A DNA stretch of 64,000 bases from Pseudomonas sp. GCEP-101 (GTDB lineage: Bacteria > Pseudomonadota > Gammaproteobacteria > Pseudomonadales > Pseudomonadaceae): contig NZ_CP104011.1 in the NCBI RefSeq assembly GCF_025133575.1, positions 682,001 through 746,000 of the forward strand. Direction: 5' to 3'. Below are positions 1 through 11,027 of this stretch, piece by piece. A program made the translations under genes and the position numbers. How positions within the stretch are numbered: position 1 is the stretch's first letter; every line of letters starts with the position of its first letter. A model generated the notes under the pieces. That model was given only the letters and a program-made list of their open reading frames with translations. It did no database searches and was not told where the DNA came from.

Positions 1-1207
1 GATAACGGAAGAGCAGTTCGGGAAGTCGCGCATCGTCGAATGGCCATTGTTCTTTGGCCAGGCGCGCGGGATCAGCCTGGCGTACCTGTTCGCACAATCG
101 ACGATCACGGTCGCCGATAAAACCGTCATACAACTGCTGTTCGGGATCGTCACTGCCGGCGAAACTTTCCTCGGCATACAACGGCGCAAGTTTGTCCTGC
201 CAGATCGCCTTGCCATCGGTCAGCGTCTGCGCCGCCGCGAGGCAGGCCGCAAGGTTCAAGCCGATACGTTCCCGGTCCTGCGGGCGCAAGACGGACAATG
301 GCGCCACCACCGGGCACTTGTTGATATGCAGCAGCTTCAGCGGCACCGGCAGTTCGCCCTCGGCCAACGCGTCGCGACGGGTGTAGAGGCGCTTGCGCAG
401 GGTGTCCGCGTCCAGCTCCAGCAACGGCGACACGTCGGCGCCCAGATCGCAGACGATCAGCGCGTTGCGGTTGCGCGGATGCCAGCCCAGCGGCAGTACC
501 ACCGACAGGTAGTGCCGCGCCGCGGAGAACATGCCGGAGATGTGCACCATCGGCTGCAGCACGCGGACCTGGTCGAGTACCCCCTGCTTGCCGCGCAGGC
601 GGTAGAGATAGTCGTAGAGCTTGGGCTGGCGGTCGCGCACCAGCCGCGCCAGGGCGATGGTGGCGCGCACGTCGGAGAGCGCATCGTGCGCCTGCCCATG
701 GTCGATGCCGTTGGCCGCGGTGAGGCGCTCCAGCTTGAGGCTGACGACGCCCTCCTGCTCGGGCCAGACGATGCCTTCGGGACGCAGCGCGTAGGCGGTG
801 CGCACCATGTCGATCAGATCCCAGCGGCTGTTGCCGCCCTGCCACTCGCGGGCGTAGGGGTCGAAGAAGTTGCGGTAGAGGCTGTAGCGCGTCACCTCGT
901 CGTCGAAGCGCAGGGTGTTGTAGCCCGCCACGCAGGTGCCCGGCTGCGCCAGTTCGGCGTACAGCCGGGTCATGAATTCGGCCTCGCCCAGGCCGCGCTC
1001 TTCCAGGCGCGCGGGGGTGATGCCGGTGACCAGGCAGGCGGCCGGGTGCGGCAGGATGTCGTCGCTGGGACGGCAATAGAGGTTCAGCGACTCGCCGATC
1101 TCGTTGAGGTCCTCGTCCGTCCGAATGCCCGCCACCTGCAACGGGCGGTCGCGGCGCGGGTCGATACCGGTGGTTTCGTAGTCGTACCAGAAGATGCTGG
1201 CGCTCAT
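1..1207 (-). CDS. sbcB: Exodeoxyribonuclease I (3' part missing at window edge)
   Basis: ExoI degrades single-stranded DNA 3'->5' and acts in mismatch repair and recombination. The visible 402 residues start at the ATG at 1207 and run off base 1; the E. coli enzyme is about 475 residues, so roughly the last 70 are missing. The DEDDh exonuclease motifs are all visible: DYETTG near residue 9 (D and E), an FDDE stretch near residue 105 and HDALSDV near residue 180 (catalytic His and Asp). The gene stands alone on the minus strand, divergent from the membrane protein at 1350. Family assignment is firm. Confidence 0.95.
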   Translation of the reverse strand, partial: MSASIFWYDYETTGIDPRRDRPLQVAGIRTDEDLNEIGESLNLYCRPSDDILPHPAACLVTGITPARLEERGLGEAEFMTRLYAELAQPGTCVAGYNTLRFDDEVTRYSLYRNFFDPYAREWQGGNSRWDLIDMVRTAYALRPEGIVWPEQEGVVSLKLERLTAANGIDHGQAHDALSDVRATIALARLVRDRQPKLYDYLYRLRGKQGVLDQVRVLQPMVHISGMFSAARHYLSVVLPLGWHPRNRNALIVCDLGADVSPLLELDADTLRKRLYTRRDALAEGELPVPLKLLHINKCPVVAPLSVLRPQDRERIGLNLAACLAAAQTLTDGKAIWQDKLAPLYAEESFAGSDDPEQQLYDGFIGDRDRRLCEQVRQADPARLAKEQWPFDDARLPELLFRY

Positions 1208-1349
1208 GATTTTTCCTTGCCTGCAAGCGAGTGCGTCGCAGTCTAACAGTGCGGCTGGCCACACTTCCAAAACGCCTCGCTGGCTCCCAGCCAGCCCCCG
1301 CCTTTATGATGGGCGTCGCAAGGACACCCCACTGGAAAGGACTTTCCTC

Positions 1350-2165
1350 ATGCAAGACATCGCGACACCCAATCCCTACAGCGTTCCGCTGAGCAACCTC
1401 GAGCCCGGCGCGGCGCACGGCAGCGTGCCCTCCATCGCCCAGGCCCTGAGCCGCGGCTATGACTTCCGCATCGGCGACCTGCTGGGCGAATCCTGGCGCC
1501 GCACCAAGGGCACCAAGGGCCTGATCCTCGGCGGCTTCGTGGTCTTCTACGCGGCGATCTTCGTCCTGATCAACGTGCTCAGCCTGTTCCTCACCGTCGC
1601 CGGCGCGGCCGGCATCGCAGGCCTGGGGCTGCTCGGGGACAGCGACGCCGCCGGTGGCCTGGCGGTCGGCGCGATCCTCGCCTTCGTTCTCGGCACCATC
1701 ATCGTCAGCCTCGCCGCCACCGCCTTGTGCTACCCGCTGCTGGCGGGCGTGAACATGCTCGGCATCCGCCGCGCGGCAGACCAGCCGCTGCGCTTCAACG
1801 AGATCTTCAGCCACTTCGGCCGCACCTTCCAGGTCGTCGCCTGCGTGCTGCTGAGCACGCTGATGATCTTCATCGGCTACCTGCTCTTCGTGCTGCCGGG
1901 CATCTACCTGAGCATCGCCTACCTGCTCGCCGTGCCGCTGGTGGTCGAGCGCGGCCTGTCGCCGTGGGCGGCCCTTGAGGCTTCGCGCAAGGCCATCAGC
2001 CAACACTGGTTCAAGGTCTTCGGCCTGCTGCTGGTGTTCGGCCTGCTGTTCAGCCTCAGCGGCCTGACCCTGGGCATCGCGCTGATCTGGCTGGTGCCGT
2101 GGCTGATCGTCGCCATCGGTGTGCTGTACCGCACCATCTTCGGCGTACTGCCCAGCAAGCCGTGA
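1350..2165 (+). CDS. Multi-pass membrane protein, paralogue of next gene
   Basis: Membrane protein of 271 residues, function unknown. A soluble N-terminal 60 residues precede about four to six hydrophobic segments covering residues 65-130 and 165-265. The ATG at 1350 was chosen because GGAAAGGA lies just upstream. The next gene shares the same layout and the motifs ARGYDF-like start, GTKGLI, IRRAADQP, QHWFKVFGL and a C-terminal YRTIFGVLP, so the two are tandem duplicates. I recognise the general type (BPSS1780/YciC-like membrane proteins) but no biochemical role is known to me. Confidence 0.85.
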   Translation: MQDIATPNPYSVPLSNLEPGAAHGSVPSIAQALSRGYDFRIGDLLGESWRRTKGTKGLILGGFVVFYAAIFVLINVLSLFLTVAGAAGIAGLGLLGDSDAAGGLAVGAILAFVLGTIIVSLAATALCYPLLAGVNMLGIRRAADQPLRFNEIFSHFGRTFQVVACVLLSTLMIFIGYLLFVLPGIYLSIAYLLAVPLVVERGLSPWAALEASRKAISQHWFKVFGLLLVFGLLFSLSGLTLGIALIWLVPWLIVAIGVLYRTIFGVLPSKP

Positions 2166-2306
2166 CCCAGTCCCCGCAGGCGGCCGGGCCGGCCGCCTGC
2201 AGGCACAGCGGAAGTTTCCACGGATTATTCGAGAAGCGTTCCTACGACCGGCATTAGCCTGCCCCGTCAAACTCCGGCGCCCAGTCAGCGCCCCTGGAGC
2301 ATCCCA

Positions 2307-3074
2307 ATGAGCACCGATACCTCTCCCAACCCCTTTGCAACCCCTACCAGCGCCCTGCAGGACCCGATTGCCAGCGGCACGGTCCCGAGCATCGACGAAG
2401 CCCTGGCCCGCGGCTATGACTTCTCCATCGACGGCCTGATCAAGGAAGCCTGGCAACGCGTCAGCGGCACCAAGGGCCTGATCATCGCCGGCGTCATCGT
2501 CTACGCCGTGCTGGTCCAGGTGTTCAGCTTCGTGCTGGGCATGATCCTCGGCGTGGGCTACGCGGCCTCCGGCGCCGAGCCCAGCGCCACAGCGCTGGTC
2601 CTGCAGACCATCGTCGGCATCCTCGCCGGCACCGTGGGCTACCCGATCATGGCGGGCATCAACCTGATCGGCATCCGCCGCGCGGCCGACCAGCCCATCT
2701 CCTTCAACGAGATGTTCAGCCACTTCGGCCAGTTCGTGCCGCTGCTGATCACCGGCCTTGTGATGACCGTGCTGATCTACGTGGGCCTGTTGCTGCTGAT
2801 CCTGCCGGGCCTCTACCTGAGCATCGCCTACATCCTGGCGATCCCGCTGGTGGTCGAGCGCAAGCTCAGCCCCTGGCAAGCGCTGGAAGCGTCGCGCAAG
2901 GCCATCACCCAGCACTGGTTCAAGGTCTTCGGCCTGTTCCTGGTGCTGGGCGTGATCATGATGGTGAGCGCCATTCCGCTCGGCATCGGCCTGGTCTGGA
3001 CCCTGCCGCTGGCCGTCATCTCCATCGGTGTGCTGTACCGCACCATTTTCGGCGTACTGCCGCCGGCCAACTGA
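2307..3074 (+). CDS. Multi-pass membrane protein, second tandem copy
   Basis: Membrane protein of 255 residues and a clear paralogue of the preceding gene: same N-terminal leader of about 55 residues, same order of hydrophobic segments, and near-identical C-terminal blocks (RRAADQP, QHWFKVFGL, GVLYRTIFGVLP). The ATG at 2307 has GGAG eight bases upstream. A gap of about 140 bases separates the copies and shows no hairpin that I can see. It lies upstream of the RDD gene in the same orientation, so it may belong to the same transcription unit. Function unknown. Confidence 0.85.
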   Translation: MSTDTSPNPFATPTSALQDPIASGTVPSIDEALARGYDFSIDGLIKEAWQRVSGTKGLIIAGVIVYAVLVQVFSFVLGMILGVGYAASGAEPSATALVLQTIVGILAGTVGYPIMAGINLIGIRRAADQPISFNEMFSHFGQFVPLLITGLVMTVLIYVGLLLLILPGLYLSIAYILAIPLVVERKLSPWQALEASRKAITQHWFKVFGLFLVLGVIMMVSAIPLGIGLVWTLPLAVISIGVLYRTIFGVLPPAN

Positions 3075-3162
3075 TCAAATCGGCCTGACCCTGCCCGCGC
3101 GGTTGCCTCGCCGCACCGCGCTGGCTAGCATCTGGCTCTTACGTCATCGACAGCGGTTTCCC

Positions 3163-3888
3163 TTGAGCCCAGCAGACTTTTCATCCACCGCGCCCGTCCT
3201 GGATACCCGCTACCACGTGGAGACTCCGGAAGGCATCGACCTGCTGCTGCGTCCCGCTGGCGTCGTCCCCCGTGCCCTGGCCTACCTCATCGACCTGGGC
3301 ATCCGCGTCCTGCTGATGGTCGCGCTGTTCATGCTGCTGGCCTTTCTCGGCGAACTGGGCACCGGCCTGGGGCTGATCCTCACCTTCATCATGACCTGGT
3401 GGTACATGGTCCTGTTCGAAGTGCTCAACCAGGGCCGCTCGCCCGGCAAACAGATGATGGGCCTGCGCGTGGTGCACGACGACGGCACGCCGATCGGCTG
3501 GTCCGCCTCGCTGCTGCGCAACCTGCTGCGCTTCGCCGATATCCTGCCGTTCGCCTACACGCTCGGCCTGCTCAGTTGCCTGTCCAATGCCGCCTTCAAA
3601 CGCCTGGGGGATCTCGCCGCCGGCACCCTGGTGATCTACCGCGACCCGCCGCCCAGCCGCCCCCACGTGCCGGACTCCCCGCCCGAACTCGCGCCCTGGC
3701 CGCTGAGCCTTGAAGAACAGCGCGCGCTGATGAGTTTCGCCGAGCGCGGCACGCAACTCTCCGCCGCGCGCCGTGAGGAGCTGGCCGGCATTCTCGCGCA
3801 ACCGCTGGGCGTCGCCGCCGACCAGGCCGAGGCTCGCCTGAACCGCATCGCCAGCGGCTTGCTCGGCAACGGGACGGGCCACCCATGA
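3163..3888 (+). CDS. RDD family membrane protein
   Basis: RDD-domain membrane protein of about 241 residues, first gene of a tightly overlapped block running to 10068. The RDD signature is visible: a conserved Arg/Asp helix around ALAYLIDLGIRV, then GRSPGKQMMGLRVV followed by an RNLLRFADILP stretch. Two to four hydrophobic helices lie in residues 30-150; the C-terminal 90 residues are soluble. There is no ATG near the homologous start; the TTG at 3163 gives a natural N terminus but its ribosome binding site is weak, so the start is uncertain. The gene ends in an ATGA overlap with the next. RDD proteins are often thought to be transporters, but the role here is unknown. Confidence 0.8.
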   Translation: MSPADFSSTAPVLDTRYHVETPEGIDLLLRPAGVVPRALAYLIDLGIRVLLMVALFMLLAFLGELGTGLGLILTFIMTWWYMVLFEVLNQGRSPGKQMMGLRVVHDDGTPIGWSASLLRNLLRFADILPFAYTLGLLSCLSNAAFKRLGDLAAGTLVIYRDPPPSRPHVPDSPPELAPWPLSLEEQRALMSFAERGTQLSAARREELAGILAQPLGVAADQAEARLNRIASGLLGNGTGHP

Positions 3889-4871
3889 AGCAGGCCTTTT
3901 TCGAACAACGCCACCAGGACAGCTGGAAGCGCTTCGGCAAATGCCTGGAGCAACTGGAAAGCGGCAAGCGCCAGCAGACCGGTGAAAAAACCGACACGTT
4001 CGCCGCCGACTACCGACGCATCTGCCAGCAACTCGCCCTGGCCCAGGAGCGCGGCTACAGCAGCCACCTGATCGACCAACTGCAGCAACTCGCCATGCGC
4101 GGGCACCAGCAGTTCTACCGCCACCGCAGCCACCTGGGCGCGCGCATCCTGGCCTTCCTGATCGCCGGCTTTCCGCGCCTGGTGCGCGAGGAATGGCGCA
4201 GCATCGCCATCGCCAGCCTGCTGTTCTACGGCAGCCTGCTGCTGATGGGCGTGCTGGTCTATCACTTCCCCGACCTGGTCTACAGCGTCATGGCACCGGA
4301 GCGGGTTTCCGAGATGGAGTCGATGTACTCGCCCGAATCCACGCGACTGGGCCCGATGAGCACGCGCGACGCCGGCGATGACTGGCAGATGTTCGGCTAC
4401 TACATCATGAACAACATCGGCATCGCCTTTCAGACCTTCGCCAGCGGCCTGCTGTTCTGCGTCGGCAGCCTGTTCTTCCTGCTGTTCAACGGCCTGATGA
4501 TCGGCACGGTTGCCGGCCACCTGACCCAGGTCGGCTACATCGAGACCTTCTGGTCCTTCGTCATCGGCCACGGCGCCTTCGAGCTGACCGCCATCACCTT
4601 CTCCGGCGCCGCCGGCCTCAAGCTCGGCTGGGCGCTGCTCGCCCCCGGCCGCCTGAGCCGCCTGGAAGCGCTGCGCCAGGCCGCCGCCCGCGCCGTGCAA
4701 TTGATCGGCGGGGTGATCCTGATGCTGTTGATCGCCGCCTTCGTCGAGGGCTACTGGTCGTCCATGACGCAGTTCTCGGCCACCGTGAAATACCTCGTCG
4801 GCGCCGGCCTGTGGCTGCTGGTGGGCAGCTACTTCCTCCTCGCCGGACGGAGCCGACATGCGCCTGACTGA
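3885..4871 (+). CDS. SpoIIM-like (stage II sporulation protein M family) membrane protein
   Basis: Protein of 328 residues with a charged, helical N-terminal 90 residues followed by four or five hydrophobic helices (about residues 105-125, 180-215, 225-250, 268-290 and 300-318). The hydrophobic pattern and LVREEWRSIA motif match the SpoIIM/DUF95 family, whose founding member helps peptidoglycan remodelling in Bacillus sporulation; Pseudomonas does not sporulate, so here only the fold is implied. Start overlaps the RDD gene by four bases and the end overlaps the DUF4129 gene by 14, indicating translational coupling. Confidence 0.8.
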   Translation: MKQAFFEQRHQDSWKRFGKCLEQLESGKRQQTGEKTDTFAADYRRICQQLALAQERGYSSHLIDQLQQLAMRGHQQFYRHRSHLGARILAFLIAGFPRLVREEWRSIAIASLLFYGSLLLMGVLVYHFPDLVYSVMAPERVSEMESMYSPESTRLGPMSTRDAGDDWQMFGYYIMNNIGIAFQTFASGLLFCVGSLFFLLFNGLMIGTVAGHLTQVGYIETFWSFVIGHGAFELTAITFSGAAGLKLGWALLAPGRLSRLEALRQAAARAVQLIGGVILMLLIAAFVEGYWSSMTQFSATVKYLVGAGLWLLVGSYFLLAGRSRHAPD

Positions 4872-6453
4872 CGCCAGCGTCGCCATCCGCCCGCGCAGCG
4901 CCTGGGAAGCGCTGGACCTCGGCATCCTCCTCGCGCGGCGTCACGCCGGCGTGCTGATGGCCAGCTGGGCAGCCGTCACCTTGCCGGTGTTCGTGCTGCT
5001 CTCGGTGCTGCTGTGGAACTACTCCAGCTGGGCGATCCTGATCTTCTGGTGGCTCAAGCCCGCCTTCGAGCGCCTGCCGCTGTACATCCTGTCGCGCTCG
5101 CTGTTCGGCGATACACCGACCGTGAAGGAAGCGCTCAGAGCCTTCCCCGGCCTGCTCAAGACGCAACTGCTGCCCAGCCTGCTCTGGCGGCGGCTGAGCC
5201 CGACCCGCAGCTTCGACCTGCCGGTACTGCAGCTCGAAGGCCTCACGGGCCAGGCGCGCAGCCAGCGCCTGGTGGTGCTCGGCCAGCGCAATGCCGGCGG
5301 CGCCACCTGGCTGACCATCGTCGGCATGCATTTCGAGCTGGCGCTGTGGCTGGGCCTTTCCGCGCTGATGTACCTGATGCTGCCGCAGCAATGGGTGGAC
5401 GACTGGAAATGGCAGTCGCTGATCAGCGTGGCACAGGGCGACTGGGCGTGGCTCGAGCACGTCAGCAACCTGATCTACGCGCTGCTGCTGGTCGTCTGGG
5501 AGCCGGTGTACGTGGCCTGCGGCTTCACCCTCTACCTGAACCGCCGCACCGAGCTGGAAGCCTGGGACATCGAACTGGTGTTCCGTCGCCTGCGCCAGCG
5601 CCTGGTCGGCAGCGCCTACGCCCTGCTGCTGGTGGTCGCCGGCGTCCTCGCCCTGCTGCCGGCCCCTGACGCCCTGGCCGCCGGCACGCAAACCGGCAGC
5701 CAGGCCAGCCATAGCTGCCCGCTGCCCGACCAGAACCCCGATGGCCCGCAGGGTGCGCGGCTGACCCAACAGAAGCTCAACAGCGAAGATTCGCGCAGTG
5801 CGGCGCAAAAGATCCTCGCCGCACCGCCCTTCAAGAACAGTGAAACGGTCACCCGCTGGCGTCTGCATGAAGAGGAGCAACAGAAGAAGCCGGCCGACCC
5901 GGACGAAGCCAAGCGCCTGAAGCACTTCTTCGAGGCGCTGGAAAACTGGAAGGCCTTCAAGTTCGCCGCCCAGGGTATCGAAGTGCTGCTCTGGGGCCTG
6001 CTGTTCGCCCTGGTCGCCCTGGTCATCTGGCGCTACCGCGAATGGCTGCGGCTGTTCGTCGGCCGCATCGGCCTGCCGCAGAAACCGCACCGCGAAGCGC
6101 CCAGCGTGCTGTTCGGGCTGGACCTGGCGCCGGAAACCCTGCCCAGCGACGTCGCCAGCGAAGCCGAGCGCCTGTGGGACGAGCAGCCCCGCGCCGCCCT
6201 CGGCCTGCTCTACCGCGCCCTGCTCAGCCGCCTGCTGCACGACTTCCGCGTGCCGCTGCGTGAATCCACCACCGAAGGGGAAGTGCTGCAGCGCGTGGCC
6301 GAACTCAACGACCCGCCGCTGGACAACTTCGCACACAGCCTGACCCAGCAATGGCAGGCGCTCGCCTATGGCCACCGCGCGCCCCAGGCCGGCCTCAAGG
6401 AACAGCTGTGCGGCGAATGGCGCCACCTGTTCGGCCGCGAGGTGCCGGCATGA
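4858..6453 (+). CDS. DUF4129 domain membrane protein
   Basis: Protein of 531 residues. N-terminal half carries several hydrophobic segments (about 38-65, 155-175, 205-228, 250-268), then a polar loop at 270-365 likely facing the periplasm, another membrane helix at about 374-392 and a cytoplasmic tail. The tail contains the DUF4129 hallmark EAERLWDEQPRAALGLLYRA followed by a LL..L motif, a helical region found beside MoxR/DUF58 systems. No enzyme motif is visible. It overlaps the SpoIIM-like gene by 14 bases and the DUF4350 gene by four. Confidence 0.8.
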   Translation: MRLTDASVAIRPRSAWEALDLGILLARRHAGVLMASWAAVTLPVFVLLSVLLWNYSSWAILIFWWLKPAFERLPLYILSRSLFGDTPTVKEALRAFPGLLKTQLLPSLLWRRLSPTRSFDLPVLQLEGLTGQARSQRLVVLGQRNAGGATWLTIVGMHFELALWLGLSALMYLMLPQQWVDDWKWQSLISVAQGDWAWLEHVSNLIYALLLVVWEPVYVACGFTLYLNRRTELEAWDIELVFRRLRQRLVGSAYALLLVVAGVLALLPAPDALAAGTQTGSQASHSCPLPDQNPDGPQGARLTQQKLNSEDSRSAAQKILAAPPFKNSETVTRWRLHEEEQQKKPADPDEAKRLKHFFEALENWKAFKFAAQGIEVLLWGLLFALVALVIWRYREWLRLFVGRIGLPQKPHREAPSVLFGLDLAPETLPSDVASEAERLWDEQPRAALGLLYRALLSRLLHDFRVPLRESTTEGEVLQRVAELNDPPLDNFAHSLTQQWQALAYGHRAPQAGLKEQLCGEWRHLFGREVPA

Positions 6454-7732
6454 AGCGCGGCAATCTCGCCCTGCTGGTACTGCTCGCGCTGCTGGTGCTC
6501 GGCGGCATCGGCTACTACCTGTATCGCAACCTCGAGCCCTACACCGAGACCCTTGAGCACGGCGCCTCGCCCGAGGCCCGCGCCAACCCCTATCTCGCCG
6601 CCGAGATGTACCTGCGCGGCCGGGGCATCCACGTGACCACCGCCCGCGGCATGGAAGTGCTGGACCATCTGCCGAGCCAGGGCCAGACCCTGATCCTGCT
6701 GGGCACCCGCGAGAACGTCACACCCACGCAGAACGCCCGTCTGCTCGACTGGGTCAAGCGCGGCGGCCATCTCATCGTCACCGCCGAAAGCCTGTGGGAC
6801 GAGGAGGAAGGCAAGAGCGGCGACCTGCTGCTGGACCAACTGGGCGTGCAGCAATTCCTCACGGCTGACCTGAAGGACAAGGACGACGAAAAAACGGCGC
6901 CGTCCGACGAGCCATCGACCGATGCGGCGGACGCCTCTCCACAGCACGATGCCAAACCGGAAGTGGAAGACGAGCATCCGGACCAGGCCTCCAGCGCTCC
7001 CGACAGCGAGGCGACGGAGGCCGATCCCTACCCGAACCTGACCAAGCTCTACCTGGAAAACGAAAAGGCGCCGGCCTACATCGACTTCGACACCGACTAC
7101 CACCTGTTCGACTCGAAGAACCTGGCCTATGCCTGGGCCAACAGCGGCGACTCCACCCACCTGCTGCAACTGCAGCAGGGCCAGGGGCTGATCACCGTGC
7201 TCACCGACAACTGGATCTGGCAGAACGGCGAACTCGACGCCTACGACAACGCCTGGCTGCTCTGGTACCTGACCCAGGACAGCGCCGTCACCCTGGTCTA
7301 CCGGGCCGACGGCACCAGCCTGTTGACCCTGCTGCTGCGCTACTTCCCGCAGGCGATGCTGGCCGCCGCCCTGCTGCTGGTGCTGCTGCTCTGGCGCAAC
7401 GGCCTGCGCCAGGGGCCGCTGCAACCCAACCCCGATCGCAGCCGTCGGCAACTGGAAGAACACCTGCGCGCCAGCGCCGACTTCAACCTCCGCCAGCGCG
7501 GCCAGCTCGCCCTGCTGCAGGGCCTGCAACGTGACGTGATGCGCCGGGCGCGGCAACGCCAGCCCGGCTTCGACCGCCTGCCGGTCGCCGAACAATGGCA
7601 AGCTCTAGGCCGCATGACGCGCATGTCGGTCAGCGCCATCAGCCAGGCCATGCGCCCCTGCCCGCAACAGCGCATGGCCGTCGCCGAATTCACCCGCCAG
7701 GTCGCGCACCTGCAAAGCCTCAGGAATGCCCT

Positions 7733-7736
<4 letters not shown>
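6450..7736 (+). CDS. DUF4350 domain membrane protein
   Basis: Protein of 428 residues with a single membrane helix at residues 5-25, a DUF4350 domain (about 40-300) and a second helix at 326-347 followed by a basic cytoplasmic tail. The DUF4350 part has the Rossmann-like pattern seen in this family: NPYLAAEMYLRGRGI, LILLGTRENV, LLDWVKRGGHLIVTAE. Residues 145-200 form an acidic, low-complexity insertion rich in Asp, Glu and Ser. The ATG forms an ATGA overlap with the previous stop, fixing the start. Function unknown; it is predicted to display a ligand-binding domain in the periplasm. Confidence 0.8.
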
Positions 7737-8739
<1,003 letters not shown>

Positions 8740-8743
<4 letters not shown>

Positions 8744-10068
8744 AGCCCTCGCGCGCGCTGCTCGCGCTGCTCGGTGTCCTGCTGGCGCTGGCCATCGCCC
8801 TGGGTGCGGCGCAGGCGCTGGATTCAGGCTCGGCGCTGCTCGGCCGTGTCTGGTGGGGCGCGCTCTGCGCGCTGGCGCTGCTGGCGCTGGCCGATGCCCT
8901 GTGGCTGCGCCGCACGCCCTCGCCGACGGTGCGCCGTCAACTGAGCGGCAACCTGCCGCTGGGTCGCTGGAGCGAGGTGCGCCTGCACTTCCAGCATCGC
9001 TACGCCCAGCCCCAGCGCATCACGGTGTTCGACCACCTGCCCGCCGGCATGGCGTTCGAGTACCTGCCGCAGACCGTCGAGCTGCACCCCGGCGAGCAGA
9101 CCGAGCTGGGCTATCGCGTGCGCCCGCTGTCGCGCGGGCATTTCGTCTTCCCGCGCTGCGAGATCGAGCTGTCCAGCCCGTTACGTCTGTGGAAGGGCCG
9201 GCGCTACCTCGAACAACGCGACGAAACCCGCGTCTACCCCGACTTCGCCAGGCTCTACGGCGCCGAACTGATGGCCGTCGATCACTGGCTCAACCGCATC
9301 GGCGTGCGCGCCGGGCAGCGCCGCGGCCTGGGTCTGGATTTCCACCAGTTGCGCGAATTCCGCGACGGCGACACTTTGCGGCAGATCGACTGGAAGGCCA
9401 CCGCGCGCAAGCGCACGCCCATCGCCCGCGAATACCAGGACGAGCGCGACCAGCAGATCCTCTTCCTGCTCGACTGCGGCCGGCGCATGCGCAGCCACGA
9501 TGGCGACCTCTCGCACTTCGACCATTCGCTCAACGCCAGCCTGCTGCTGGCCTACGTCGCCCTGCGCCAGGGCGATGCGGTGGGCCTGATGACCTTTGCC
9601 GGCGACCAGCCGCGTCACCTGCCGCCGGCCAAGGGCAGCGCCCAGCTCACCGCCCTGCTCAACAGCGTCTATGACCTGCGCAGCAGCCAGCGCCCGGCGG
9701 ACTTCCCCGCCGCCGTGCAGGCCGTGCTGACGCGCCAGCGCCGCCGCGCGCTGGTGGTGATCGTGACCAACCTGCGCGACGAGGACGACGAGGAACTGGT
9801 GGCGGCGGTGAAGCGCCTCGGCCGCCAGCACCGCGTGCTGGTAGCGAGCCTGCGCGAGGAAGTGCTGGACCGCCTGCGCCAGGCCCCGGTAGAGGGTTTC
9901 GAGGACGCACTGGCGTACTGCGGCGCGGTGGATTACCTGAACGCCCGCGCCGGGCTCCACGAGACGCTGGCAGCCCATGGGGTGCCAGTGCTCGACACGC
10001 GGCCGAGCCAGCTGGGGCCGGAACTGATCAGCCGCTATCTGGGCTGGAAGAAAGCGGGCGCGCTGTAA
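8740..10068 (+). CDS. DUF58 domain protein, MoxR partner
   Basis: Protein of 442 residues with two N-terminal membrane helices (about 8-30 and 36-55), a beta-rich segment (60-150) and a C-terminal DUF58 domain. The DUF58 signature is plain: GLDFHQLREFRDGDTLRQID near residues 195-215 followed by W and an AR pair. A VWA-like fold follows (ILFLLDCGRRM, LMTFAG), though the exact MIDAS DxSxS is replaced by DCGRR. Last gene of the overlapping block; translation is coupled to the MoxR gene by ATGA. Likely client of the MoxR ATPase. Confidence 0.88.
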
Positions 10069-10184
10069 AAGCCCGCGCCTCCTCGGCCCGCGCCAGGCGG
10101 CAAGAGGAGAAAGGGTCTGGCGCCACAACCCGACGCCCTTCCTGGCGTCCCACACCGTGCAGATCGGTCAGCGCATCCTGCGCT

Positions 10185-10544
10185 TCAGACCGACTCCACC
10201 TGCCGGCGAAAACTGAAATAACGGCGTAGCGCATCCACCAGCTCGACGTATTCCATCGGCGGCGCGGCCAGGCTGAAGCCGGAGTCGTAGTGGCCCGGAT
10301 TGACGTCTTCGCGGCACCACTGGCAGGTGGCGGCGAACTCGATCAGTTGCAGCTTGCCGTCGTGCCCCGGGATCTTCAGGCGCATCTCGAAGCGGCCACC
10401 CACCAGCATCGGCAGCTGGCTGATCAGCAACAGCCCGTCCAGCGACACGTTGCCCAGGTAGCCCATCGGTTTGTCGGTGATGCTGTTGAACACCTTCAGG
10501 TAGTAGGGCAGCTGATGGCGCTCGATATGTCGTTGATGACGCAT
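10185..10544 (-). CDS. PilZ domain c-di-GMP receptor-like protein
   Basis: Small single-domain PilZ protein of 119 residues. Both c-di-GMP binding signatures are present: RxxxR at residues 5-9 (RHIER) and NxSxxG at residues 32-37 (NVSLDG). Residues 38-115 give the expected beta barrel with a C-terminal helix. The context fits: a diguanylate cyclase (17312-18439) and a phosphodiesterase (50390-52471) are in the same window. I recall a PilZ gene at the equivalent place in PAO1 (PA4324). No good Shine-Dalgarno sequence precedes the ATG, so the start is less certain than the family. Confidence 0.85.
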   Translation of the reverse strand: MRHQRHIERHQLPYYLKVFNSITDKPMGYLGNVSLDGLLLISQLPMLVGGRFEMRLKIPGHDGKLQLIEFAATCQWCREDVNPGHYDSGFSLAAPPMEYVELVDALRRYFSFRRQVESV

Positions 10545-10604
10545 AATGGCGTTTCGCTATGAAATATCGTCCAGTATGACGATGCCGCCCCGGCAGGGCC
10601 AGTC

Positions 10605-11027
10605 CTAACGACAACCTTCCGCCAGTCGTGCGCTGAGCGCCTGACGAGCGGCGTCGAGCTGTGCATCGCTGTAGTAAGTCCGTTCACCACTGCCGTCCTG
10701 CGTGAAGTACCGCCCGCCATGACTGAGCGACTCCAGGTCATGGCGCCAGTTCGCGCACTGCTGGTCCAGCTTGGCCTGCTGCTCCGCCGCCTGGGTCTGG
10801 GCGGCAGTGCTTTCGTCTCGACGCGCGTCGTAGAAACGGCGGGTGCGTTCTTCCCGCTCGCGGGTCGCCGCATCACGCTCGACCACCTGCGGCTTGACCT
10901 CGACACGTTGCGCCCCGGGCGGCGGTGTTTCGCTGAAGTGCACCTTTCCCTGAGCGTCGGTCCAGCGGTAGATATCCGCCGAAGCCAGCAGGGGGAAACA
11001 CCAGGCGCAGAGCCACAGGGCGCGCAT
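10605..11027 (-). CDS. DUF4124 domain periplasmic protein
   Basis: Secreted protein of 140 residues: signal peptide of about 17 residues ending LLASA, then the DUF4124 motif ADIYRWTDAQGKVHFSETPP, then a highly charged helix (residues 50-90) and a C-terminal segment with two cysteines, C91 and the penultimate residue C139. A perfect AAGGAGGTT ribosome binding site precedes the ATG at 11027. DUF4124 proteins are periplasmic and of unknown function. It sits 60 bases upstream of the PilZ gene in the same orientation. Confidence 0.85.
   Translation of the reverse strand: MRALWLCAWCFPLLASADIYRWTDAQGKVHFSETPPPGAQRVEVKPQVVERDAATREREERTRRFYDARRDESTAAQTQAAEQQAKLDQQCANWRHDLESLSHGGRYFTQDGSGERTYYSDAQLDAARQALSARLAEGCR

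Noticed and set aside
150..2915. Very long minus-strand open frame (about 920 codons) covering sbcB and both membrane proteins
   Set aside because: Its translation is low-complexity (Asp/Gln/Ala/His/Arg rich) apart from shifted sbcB bases; it is a GC-rich shadow of real genes on other frames.
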